Positions 25,280 to 32,748 of a DNA stretch of 64,000 bases are shown here, one piece after another (positions within the stretch are counted from its first letter, which is position 1; the number at the start of each line of letters is the position of its first letter). Location: contig CAZYQI010000016.1 in assembly GCA_964649745.1 (NCBI GenBank), positions 12,098-76,097 on the forward strand. The letters are read 5' to 3'. A program made the position numbers and the translations under genes. This stretch comes from CAZEHS01 sp964649745 (lineage in GTDB: Bacteria; Bacillota; Clostridia; Peptostreptococcales; Acidaminobacteraceae). The notes under the pieces were generated by a model that worked only from the letters and a program-made list of their open reading frames with translations, ran no database searches and was not told where the DNA came from.

Positions 25280-25345
25280 AAAACCTCCAGAGGAAAGGAT
25301 TAAAACCTATATATCTCCACAGCTTTTGTTAATCATCCTGTAAAC

Positions 25346-25373
25346 AATCCCGGCTGCTTGTGCGGCCGGGATT
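25346..25373 (-). terminator. Terminator after rpoD
   Basis: On the minus strand AATCCCGGC pairs with GCCGGGATT and is followed by GTTTAC. It lies 16 bases beyond the rpoD stop and separates dgt-dnaG-rpoD from trmK. The T-run is short, so read-through is likely. Confidence 0.6.
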
Positions 25374-25388
25374 TTGGGTTTATTGTTA

Positions 25389-26504
25389 TTACTCCAGATA
25401 ATCCCGAAGTTTTTTGCTACGGCTGGGGTGCTTCAATTTCCTGAGAGCCTTGGCCTCAATCTGCCGGATCCGCTCACGGGTAACCTCAAAGCGCTTTCCT
25501 ACCTCTTCCAGGGTACGGGCGCGACCATCCTCAAGACCAAACCGAAGCTTAAGAACCTTTTGCTCACGGGGGGTGAGGGTTTCCAGCACTTCGATAAGCT
25601 GTTCCTTGAGCATGGAGAAGGCTGCCGCATCGGCTGGTGCAGGGGCATCCGTATCTGGGATAAAGTCACCCAGATGGGAGTCTTCTTCCTCACCGATGGG
25701 GGTTTCAAGAGAAACCGGCTCCTGTGCAATTTTTAGGATTTCGCGGACCTTCTCCACCGTCATATCCATTTCTTCTGCAATCTCTTCCGGTTTGGGCTCC
25801 CGGCCCAATTCCTGAAGCAACTGCCGTTGAACACGGATAAGCTTGTTGATGGTTTCCACCATATGAACCGGAATCCGGATCGTACGGGCTTGGTCTGCAA
25901 TGGCCCGGGTAATGGCCTGACGAATCCACCAGGTGGCATAGGTACTGAATTTGAAGCCCTTGCGAAAATCAAATTTCTCAACAGCCTTGATAAGGCCCAG
26001 GTTCCCCTCCTGAATAAGATCCAGGAACAGCATGCCTCTTCCCACATAGCGTTTTGCTATGCTTACAACAAGGCGCAGATTGGCTTCACAGAGCTTTTTC
26101 TTGGCCTCTTCATCTCCTTCTTCCATCCGCTTTGCAAGAGAGATTTCCTCTTCGCCGGAAAGAAGCGGTACCTTCCCTATTTCCTTGAGGTACATCCTTA
26201 CAGGGTCATCAATACTTATGCCCTTGGGCAGGGTAAGATCAAAATCTGCTTCTTCCTCTTCATCCTCTGCTGCAGGGGTTTCTGAGTCTGTTTCAGAATC
26301 GATCTCTTCTTCGTCCGATTCCGCCATTACCTCTATCCCCATAGACGTCAGCGAGTCATAGACATCTTCCATCTGTTCCTTATCAAGGTCGATATCACCC
26401 AAAATGTCTTCAATTTCTTTATAGGTCAGGGAGCCGCTGTCTTTTCCCATCTCCATCAAGCGTTTCACCGCATCGGTACGCTCGGATCCGTTCTTTTTGC
26501 TCAA
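25389..26504 (-). CDS. rpoD: Housekeeping RNA polymerase sigma factor (sigma-70/sigma-A)
   Basis: The gene encodes 371 residues if it starts at TTG 26504, seven bases after GGAGG (26512-26516). The ATG at 26522 overlaps the dnaG stop but sits upstream of that ribosome site, so I prefer the TTG. Region 1.1 is followed by an acidic spacer (ESDEEEIDSETDSETPAAED), then region 1.2 (DPVRMYLKEIGKVPLL), region 2 (LIQEGNLGLIKAVEKFDFRK, FSTYATWWIRQAI), region 3 and region 4 (LEEVGKRFEVTRERIRQIEA). It directs transcription from TTGACA/TATAAT promoters such as those of rnpB and the riboswitches here. It follows dnaG directly. Confidence 0.97.
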   Translation of the reverse strand: MSKKNGSERTDAVKRLMEMGKDSGSLTYKEIEDILGDIDLDKEQMEDVYDSLTSMGIEVMAESDEEEIDSETDSETPAAEDEEEEADFDLTLPKGISIDDPVRMYLKEIGKVPLLSGEEEISLAKRMEEGDEEAKKKLCEANLRLVVSIAKRYVGRGMLFLDLIQEGNLGLIKAVEKFDFRKGFKFSTYATWWIRQAITRAIADQARTIRIPVHMVETINKLIRVQRQLLQELGREPKPEEIAEEMDMTVEKVREILKIAQEPVSLETPIGEEEDSHLGDFIPDTDAPAPADAAAFSMLKEQLIEVLETLTPREQKVLKLRFGLEDGRARTLEEVGKRFEVTRERIRQIEAKALRKLKHPSRSKKLRDYLE

Positions 26505-26518
26505 TGACTTCCCTCCTT

Positions 26519-28342
26519 TCATCGGTTATCCTGTCGGGTCTTCCCTGAAAGGAGTTCCGACAATTCTTTCTTGTACGCATACAACCTTATAATTATATTC
26601 TCTTGCTCAGATTTTTCAAGTGTTTTGTTTTCTTTCTTTACCCGTTCTTCCAGGTTTGAAATCATATGCTTTAAAAATTGTCCCTGCAAGCGGCCGGACA
26701 TCGTTCGGAGCTCGCGGTCTTCGTTATCCAAAGGCACTGTATTCTTAAGACTGTCTGCCAGAACGGAAAGTTCCGTGAGGTCAGCAGAATCAATGAACTG
26801 ATCGAAGCTGAACTGCTCATGCCGCGAGTAATATTCCCGTAAGGCAATCCAGAGCTCCCTGGCTGGCATTGAGGTGAACCATTCATCGGCTACCAGACCT
26901 TCCAGCTTGGCATAGGTTCCCTTACTGAGAACCGCCGCTTCCAGAAGCTTGGATTCCACCGGAGATATTTCCGCCGAAATCGGAGTTGCACCGGCCACAT
27001 CCGTTCGGATGCTCTGAAGCTCCTTAAGAGCAATCCCCAAATCACTTCCCTTTTGATCGCTTAGCAGTCCGTAGATGGATTCCGGGGATTTTTTTGTCTG
27101 CTGGCTGAGCTGGTGGATATAGGTTTCCCGTTCAACACTGTTCCGCACCCGCCTTAACACCGCAACGGCTTCATCAAGATACTTAAGCTGTTCATACCCG
27201 CTTTCCAGGTTATAGCCCATGGCTATTTGCTTAAGGATGAAACCCGTGCCGGGCAGCGCTTCCCGAATTCTCTCATGGAAGGCGTCTGGCCCCTGAGCCC
27301 GGATAAAATCGTCAGGATCCTTAAATTCTCCCATATCCACTACCCTGGCCCGGATACCTGCGGCATCCAGAATCTCAATACCCCGGAGAGTGGCCTTCAC
27401 ACCGGCGCTGTCGGAATCATAGGCCAGGATTATTTCCTTGGCCGAACGCTTCACAATTCCGGCATGGTGAGAGGTCATGGCGGTTCCCAGGGTTGCTACG
27501 GCATTTCGAATCCCGTGCTGATGCAGGGAGACCACATCCATGTATCCTTCTACCATAATCAGCACCCCGGCATCACCGGTATGCTTTCGGGCTATATGGA
27601 AACCGTAAAGGGTTTTCCCTTTGTCAAAAAGAGCACTTTCGGGGGAATTCAGATACTTGGGAACGCTGTCATCCAGCACTCTGCCCCCGAAGCCGATGAC
27701 CTTACCCCGACCATCCTGGATGGGAAACATCACCCGATTCCTGAAACGGTCGTAATAACCCGACTTGTTATCCCGCTGAACCACCAAACCGGCTTTTTCC
27801 ATCAGCCTGCTGTCATAGCCCTTGGAGGACAAATGCCGCATGAGATGATCCCAACCGTCCGGTGCAAGGCCAAGTCCGAAATCCTTGATCAGTTCATCGG
27901 TAAGACCGCGACCGGCAAGGTACGAATATCCGGCGTTGGGTGTGGTCTGCAGCTGTCTGAGGTAGAACACAGCGGCTTCCCGCACAGCTTCCTGAAGCCG
28001 TTGAATCTCTTTTCCTGCCTGGGGATTAGACTGTTGCACCTCGTACTGACTGAGGTCCAGCCCGCACTGCTCGGCCAGTGCCTCCACCGCCTCAATAAAC
28101 TCCAGTCGTTCCATCTGCATGATAAACTGGATGGCGCTTCCCCCTGCGCCGCATCCGAAGCAATGAAACAGCTGCTTTTCCTCCGATACTACAAAGGATG
28201 GTGTTTTTTCACCATGCAGAGGGCAAAGGGTTTTATAGTTCCTCCCTGCTTTCTTCAGAGGCGCATATTTGGAAATAACGGAGACAATATCGCAGTTCTG
28301 TAGAACAATATCCGCAATATGGTCAACATATCTGGGGCTCAT
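26519..28342 (-). CDS. dnaG: DNA primase
   Basis: The gene encodes 607 residues from ATG 28342 (MSPRYVDHIADIVLQ); an upstream in-frame ATG at 28393 adds 17 residues with no ribosome site. The N-terminal CHC2 zinc finger reads CPLHGEKTPSF..HCFGCGAGG (near residues 44-70). The catalytic core contains GFGGRVLDD, the TOPRIM motif VEGYMDVVSL near 260 and the acidic AYDSDSAG. The C-terminal region serves helicase interaction. It makes RNA primers for replication. It stands between dgt and rpoD, the classic macromolecular-synthesis arrangement, and overlaps a small open frame upstream by ATGA. Confidence 0.97.
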   Translation of the reverse strand: MSPRYVDHIADIVLQNCDIVSVISKYAPLKKAGRNYKTLCPLHGEKTPSFVVSEEKQLFHCFGCGAGGSAIQFIMQMERLEFIEAVEALAEQCGLDLSQYEVQQSNPQAGKEIQRLQEAVREAAVFYLRQLQTTPNAGYSYLAGRGLTDELIKDFGLGLAPDGWDHLMRHLSSKGYDSRLMEKAGLVVQRDNKSGYYDRFRNRVMFPIQDGRGKVIGFGGRVLDDSVPKYLNSPESALFDKGKTLYGFHIARKHTGDAGVLIMVEGYMDVVSLHQHGIRNAVATLGTAMTSHHAGIVKRSAKEIILAYDSDSAGVKATLRGIEILDAAGIRARVVDMGEFKDPDDFIRAQGPDAFHERIREALPGTGFILKQIAMGYNLESGYEQLKYLDEAVAVLRRVRNSVERETYIHQLSQQTKKSPESIYGLLSDQKGSDLGIALKELQSIRTDVAGATPISAEISPVESKLLEAAVLSKGTYAKLEGLVADEWFTSMPARELWIALREYYSRHEQFSFDQFIDSADLTELSVLADSLKNTVPLDNEDRELRTMSGRLQGQFLKHMISNLEERVKKENKTLEKSEQENIIIRLYAYKKELSELLSGKTRQDNR

Positions 28343-28509
28343 GGTCTCACTTCCGATCGTTCGCTTCCGGTCAGGGGCCATGTGGAATGGCATGCTTGTC
28401 CTTTGAGTAGTATTCTATGCCAGTCGTTGAAATCCTCTTTTGTTTCGATAATTACTTCGTTAATGATAGTATCCGCTCCACTCATTTCTGCTACACAGGT
28501 GTCGTCCAT
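28339..28509 (-). CDS. Possible 56-residue protein overlapping the dnaG start
   Basis: A frame from ATG 28509 to TGA 28339-28341 reads MDDTCVAEMSGADTIINEVI, then IETKEDFNDWHRILLKGQAC, and its TGA overlaps the dnaG ATG as ATGA. The frame stays open for about 30 more codons upstream of this ATG with protein-like composition. No ribosome site precedes the ATG, so it may be the 3' part of a decayed gene. The overlap would allow translational coupling into dnaG, whose own ribosome site is weak. Confidence 0.35.
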   Translation of the reverse strand: MDDTCVAEMSGADTIINEVIIETKEDFNDWHRILLKGQACHSTWPLTGSERSEVRP

Positions 28510-28638
28510 TATGCTGTCGGTCGGGTAATGCCGTTGTCCAAATTGGACATGAGGTATGATAATTCGACGTGAGTTACTGAATCCCTTTATTATTGATGAA
28601 GTTCTAATATTATTTTAATAAAGCTACGGGGAACCGGG

Positions 28639-29661
28639 TTACACCCAGTATTTTGGAAGAAACAATTCTTTATAGAGATTGATGGCGTAGCGGTCCGACA
28701 TGCCGGCCAGATAGTCCTTTACGGACTCAATTCCATGCTCCTGACAATAGTCCAGATAGTATTCCGAGGGCATCCCCTCCGGGTTTTCTCTAAAATGCTC
28801 ATAGAGGGCTTTTAGCACCTGTTGAGCCTTGGCCTCGTCTTTTTTGGCCTCGGGGTTGGTATAAACCGTGCGAAACATGAATTCCCGGAGCAGTTTCAAG
28901 GCCTCCTGCTTCTCGATGCTCATGAGGATGCAGTTTCTCCCCTGACTGTTCTCCACCATATCCAGAATCATGCTGTTGAGGCGGGCGGAATGGCTTCGTC
29001 CGAATATTTTTACGGCAATTTCCGGCAGCTCGTCGTGATTCAGGACTCCCGCCCGGATGGCGTCGTCGATATCGTGGTTGATGTAGGCGATGCGGTCCGA
29101 AATCTTAACGATCTGGCCTTCCAATGTGGTTGGGGTGTCAGGACCCCGATGATTCAGAATCCCGTTTCGGACCTCTTCGGTGAGGTTAAGCCCTCTCCGG
29201 TGCTTATCCCGCTTTTCAAGCACTTCTACAACCCGGATGCTTTGACGGTTGTGTTCAAAACCGGTGGGGTGGATGCTGTTAAGGATGAGCTCCCCACAGT
29301 GGCCGAAGGGGGTGTGTCCCAGATCATGGCCCAGGGCGATGGCCTCCGTGAGATCCTCATTAAGACGGAGGGCTCTGGCAATGGTGCGGGATATCTGGGA
29401 AACCTCCAGGGTATGGGTAAGTCGTGTGCGGTAGTGATCCCCTTCCGGAGAAAGAAACACCTGTGTCTTGTCTTTCAGCCGGCGGAACGCCTTTGAATGA
29501 ACGATCCGGTCCCTGTCCCGCTGGAATGCGGTTCGGATATGGCAGTCCTCTTCCTCAAACTGCCGTCCGCGGCTTTGATCCGCTTTCGCGGCATATTCGG
29601 AAAGCCGCTCCCACTCCAGCGCTTCGGTCGACTCTCTTATGGTGTGGTTCAATACATGCAC
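28639..29661 (-). CDS. dgt: Deoxyguanosinetriphosphate triphosphohydrolase-like protein
   Basis: The gene encodes 340 residues. The HD-domain metal motif runs RLTHTLEVSQ (near residue 83) through ALGHDLGHTPFGHCGE (near 112), with further family signatures AFRRLKDKTQVF and FEHNRQSIRV. The short form typical of Firmicutes lacks the insertions of E. coli Dgt. It hydrolyses dNTPs to deoxynucleosides and triphosphate, tuning the dNTP pool. Its place before dnaG-rpoD is common in Clostridia. The gap of about 300 bases to dnaG is unusual. Confidence 0.93.
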   Translation of the reverse strand: MHVLNHTIRESTEALEWERLSEYAAKADQSRGRQFEEEDCHIRTAFQRDRDRIVHSKAFRRLKDKTQVFLSPEGDHYRTRLTHTLEVSQISRTIARALRLNEDLTEAIALGHDLGHTPFGHCGELILNSIHPTGFEHNRQSIRVVEVLEKRDKHRRGLNLTEEVRNGILNHRGPDTPTTLEGQIVKISDRIAYINHDIDDAIRAGVLNHDELPEIAVKIFGRSHSARLNSMILDMVENSQGRNCILMSIEKQEALKLLREFMFRTVYTNPEAKKDEAKAQQVLKALYEHFRENPEGMPSEYYLDYCQEHGIESVKDYLAGMSDRYAINLYKELFLPKYWV

Positions 29662-29836
29662 CCCCGGTTTCCTTCCTTTACCCTCCGGCTTCGCCGTGAA
29701 AACCCAGCGAACCCCTTTGCCCTAATCCGATGCCAACGATGGATTTACTCTAAATAATAACTATTCGACAAAAAGGCAGAGATTCCTTTTTTGCAGGGTT
29801 ATAATTTGTTATCCCCTTACTTAGACGAATTCATGG

Positions 29837-29866
29837 TTGCATGTTTTACAGTCCTTCAGCTATAAT
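29837..29866 (+). promoter_or_regulatory. Promoter of ATPase 1 riboswitch transcript
   Basis: A -35-like TTGCAT (29837-29842) is separated by 18 bases from a perfect TATAAT (29861-29866). Predicted start about 29873, exactly at the riboswitch 5' end. Confidence 0.7.
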
Positions 29867-29874
29867 ATCTATAC

Positions 29875-29976
29875 GTAGAGGGAGTAACAGTCTGAGGCGT
29901 AAAATTCTCAGAATACAAGTCGTCAATACGGCAGCCGTGCTGCCCGATTTGTAATGAAATTGTGAGACTCTGCACC
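29875..29976 (+). promoter_or_regulatory. yybP-ykoY (Mn2+) riboswitch upstream of ATPase 1
   Basis: The conserved features of the Mn2+ aptamer are present: GTAGAGGGAGTAAC at the 5' side (P1/L1), then AAGTCGTCAATACGGCAG with the metal-binding L3 and a GCAGC/GCTGC P3 hairpin, CCGATTTG, and TGAGACTCTGC closing P1. P1 (GTAGAG with CTCTGC, 29968-29973) competes with the terminator stem that follows. Mn2+ binding should therefore favour read-through, an ON switch for metal export. Confidence 0.93.
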
Positions 29977-30000
29977 ACAATACCGGTGCAGGGTCTTTTT
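29966..30000 (+). terminator. Riboswitch-controlled terminator 1
   Basis: GACTCTGCACC pairs with GGTGCAGGGTC and is followed by TTTTT. Its left arm contains the 3' strand of riboswitch P1, so the two structures exclude each other. Confidence 0.9.
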
Positions 30001-30038
30001 CTATTTTGACCTGCTCCGAAACATAAAGGAGAAAAGGC

Positions 30039-32681
30039 ATGACACATGAAAAGATGTTTCATCTGTTGTCAGCTGATCAGGCGCTGCAGACGGTCAATTC
30101 CTGCAGCAGCGGGTTATCGGAAGCCGAAGCCGCTGAACGTTTGGCACTGCATGGGCACAATCAGTTGGTGGAAAAAGAAAAGGATTCCCTCTTCAAACGC
30201 TTCGCGAACCAGTTCAAGGATCTGATGATTGTAATTTTGGTAATAGCCGCCCTTATTTCAGGATTTTTGGGAGAGCTAAGCGACACGTTGATCATCCTCA
30301 TCGTGGTCATCGTCAACGCAGTAATCGGAGTGGCTCAGGAATACAAAGCAGAAAAAGCGCTGGACGCTCTGAAAAAAATGGCCTTGCCGACAGCCAAGGT
30401 CCGCAGGGGAGGCCATGTTATGGAACTGGCCAGTGCCAACCTGGTCCCTGGGGATATCGTCCTGTTGGATTCCGGTGATTATGTCCCTGCCGATCTCCGG
30501 CTGATCACTGCATCCAGCCTTAAAATTGAAGAGGCTGCCCTGACAGGAGAATCCGTCCCGGCGGATAAACACACCGATGCGCTGACACAACCGGACATGG
30601 TCATCAACGACATGCGCAACATGGCCTTTTCCAGCAGCTATGTGGTATATGGCCGCGCAGAAGGTTTAGTGGTATCCACCGGGATGAACACAGAGGTTGG
30701 AAAAATAGCCACTCTTTTGATGGCTCAGGAGGACGAACAGACTCCGCTTCAAAAGAAGCTTCATGAAACCAGCAAGCTGATTACATGGGCTATTCTCGCC
30801 ATTGCCGTCATCACCTTTGCAGTGGGCGTGTTTGAAGGCCGCTCTATACTGGATATGCTTCTGATTTCCATCAGTTTGGCGGTTGCAGCCATACCGGAAG
30901 GACTGCCAGCCATTATTACCATCGTGCTGGCACTGGGCGTGCAGACCATGGCCAAGGAAAACGCCATCATACGCAAGCTTTCGGCTGTGGAAACCCTTGG
31001 CTGCACGGAGATTATCTGCACCGACAAAACCGGTACGCTGACACAAAACCGAATGACGGTCACAGAGCTGTACGTGAACAACGAACGGATGGCGCTGGAA
31101 CAGTTCAAAACAGCTGCAAACGACACCACTAAGCGCTTTATCAAAGCCGCCGTTCTTTGCAATGACTCAAAACTGAATATGACCGGAAGTGCCCCCAATG
31201 TGATCGGAGATCCTACAGAAAATGCCCTGATCTATATGGGTCTGAAAAAAGGCATCGACAAGAACGTTTTGGAGGAATCCACACCACGCAGCTTCGATAT
31301 TCCCTTTGATTCCGAACGGAAGATGATGTCTGTCGTAAATGCGTGGGAAAGCGGTAGCTATGCTGTGGTTAAAGGGGCACCGGATGTTCTCCTGACACAT
31401 TGTTCCTCCCTGGAGGTCAATGGGGTGATTCTACCAATGACCCCTGCCGCCCTCACCACCATTCATGAAGCCAACAGGAGCATGGCCAGCCAGGCCCTTC
31501 GTGTATTGGCCCTCGCCTACAAGCCTGTATCTGTGAACCCTGAAGCAGAAAACCTTGAAAATGAGCTGATTTTCCTGGGCCTTGTCGGCATGATCGATCC
31601 GCCACGGGAAGAAGTGAAGGATGCCGTAGTCAACACCAAGATGGCCGGCATCATCACCGTTATGATTACGGGAGACCATCGGGACACCGCCTTTGCCATT
31701 GCCCGGCAGTTGGGTATTGTGGAGCGTGAGGACCAGGTGATTACCGGACCGGAATTGAACACCATGACGGAGGACGCGTTCAATGAACAGGTTGAGCATT
31801 ATCGGGTTTATGCCCGGGTAAGCCCGGAACACAAGCTTAAGATTGTAAAGGCCTGGAAGAAAAAAGGTAAAATCGTTGCCATGACCGGGGACGGGGTCAA
31901 TGACGCTCCCGCACTGAAAATTTCGGATATCGGCATCGGCATGGGAATCACCGGCACCGATGTTACAAAAAGTGTTTCCAATATGGTTTTGGCAGATGAT
32001 AATTTTGCCACAATCGTCATCGCTGTTGAAGAGGGTCGCCGAATATACGCCAATATCACAAAGGCCATTCAGTTCCTGCTATCCTGTAACCTGGGTGAGG
32101 TCATCACCGTTTTCGTCGCTACCCTTATGGGATGGCACGCGCTGCTCCCCATCCACATCCTGTGGGTGAACCTGGTAACAGACACCCTCCCCGCCCTGGC
32201 GCTTGGTGTGGACCAAACCAAGGTCTCGGCTATGAACAAACGTCCCAGAAAACCCGGAAGCAGTCTTTTCTCCGACAGGGTCGGCTCCAACATCATTTAC
32301 CACGGAATTTTGAAGGGGATCATCACCTTAGGGGTTTACGCCTTTGCATTGGAACATTATGACAGCTTGACCGCTACGACCATGTGCTTTGCAACCCTGG
32401 GCTTCATCCAATTGGGACATGCCATGAACGTTCGTTCCAATACCGACAGTATCTATGCGCTGGGCTTTTTCACCAACAAGGCCTTGATTGCCGCCATCGT
32501 GGTCAGCGCAGCTCTTCAAGGAATGGTTATCTTCATTCCGGCGCTTAGGGACTTTTTCAAGGTCACCCCTCTTAACGGTGAACAGTGGCTGATTGTTCTG
32601 GGCGCAACGCTGTTAATCTGCGTGGTTGTTGAACTGCAGAAGCTGGCGATCCGTCTTTTCGGCAAAAAACGTTCCTTCTGA
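30039..32681 (+). CDS. Calcium/manganese P-type ATPase 1 (P2A, SERCA/PMR1-like)
   Basis: The gene encodes 880 residues from ATG 30039 after AAAGGAG. Motifs in order: actuator TGES (near 170), M4 VAAIPEGLP (near 285), phosphorylation loop CTDKTGTLT (Asp ~329), P-domain MTGDGVNDAPALK (near 616), M5 NLGEV (near 683) and M6 NLVTD (near 711). The residues matching SERCA Ca sites I and II (M4 Glu, M5 Asn and Glu, M6 Asn-Thr-Asp) are all present. It should export Ca2+ and/or Mn2+ driven by ATP. The Mn2+ riboswitch in front argues for manganese as a physiological substrate. It is a close paralogue of ATPase 3. Confidence 0.93.
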   Translation: MTHEKMFHLLSADQALQTVNSCSSGLSEAEAAERLALHGHNQLVEKEKDSLFKRFANQFKDLMIVILVIAALISGFLGELSDTLIILIVVIVNAVIGVAQEYKAEKALDALKKMALPTAKVRRGGHVMELASANLVPGDIVLLDSGDYVPADLRLITASSLKIEEAALTGESVPADKHTDALTQPDMVINDMRNMAFSSSYVVYGRAEGLVVSTGMNTEVGKIATLLMAQEDEQTPLQKKLHETSKLITWAILAIAVITFAVGVFEGRSILDMLLISISLAVAAIPEGLPAIITIVLALGVQTMAKENAIIRKLSAVETLGCTEIICTDKTGTLTQNRMTVTELYVNNERMALEQFKTAANDTTKRFIKAAVLCNDSKLNMTGSAPNVIGDPTENALIYMGLKKGIDKNVLEESTPRSFDIPFDSERKMMSVVNAWESGSYAVVKGAPDVLLTHCSSLEVNGVILPMTPAALTTIHEANRSMASQALRVLALAYKPVSVNPEAENLENELIFLGLVGMIDPPREEVKDAVVNTKMAGIITVMITGDHRDTAFAIARQLGIVEREDQVITGPELNTMTEDAFNEQVEHYRVYARVSPEHKLKIVKAWKKKGKIVAMTGDGVNDAPALKISDIGIGMGITGTDVTKSVSNMVLADDNFATIVIAVEEGRRIYANITKAIQFLLSCNLGEVITVFVATLMGWHALLPIHILWVNLVTDTLPALALGVDQTKVSAMNKRPRKPGSSLFSDRVGSNIIYHGILKGIITLGVYAFALEHYDSLTATTMCFATLGFIQLGHAMNVRSNTDSIYALGFFTNKALIAAIVVSAALQGMVIFIPALRDFFKVTPLNGEQWLIVLGATLLICVVVELQKLAIRLFGKKRSF

Positions 32682-32692
32682 TAACTACCACT

Positions 32693-32731
32693 AAACGGCC
32701 CCCAAGTTGAGAAAGCTTGGGGGCCGTTTCT
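32693..32731. terminator. Bidirectional terminator between ATPase 1 and ppdK
   Basis: AAACGGCCCCCAAG (32693-32706) pairs with CTTGGGGGCCGTTT (32716-32729), with A-rich and T-rich flanks. It serves the convergent ATPase 1 (+) and ppdK (-) genes. Confidence 0.85.
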
Positions 32732-32748
32732 TTAGCCTCTGCACATTG

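Noticed and set aside
29846..30062. Minus-strand frames over the ATPase 1 leader
   Set aside because: The interval is the riboswitch, its terminator and the pump start on the other strand.
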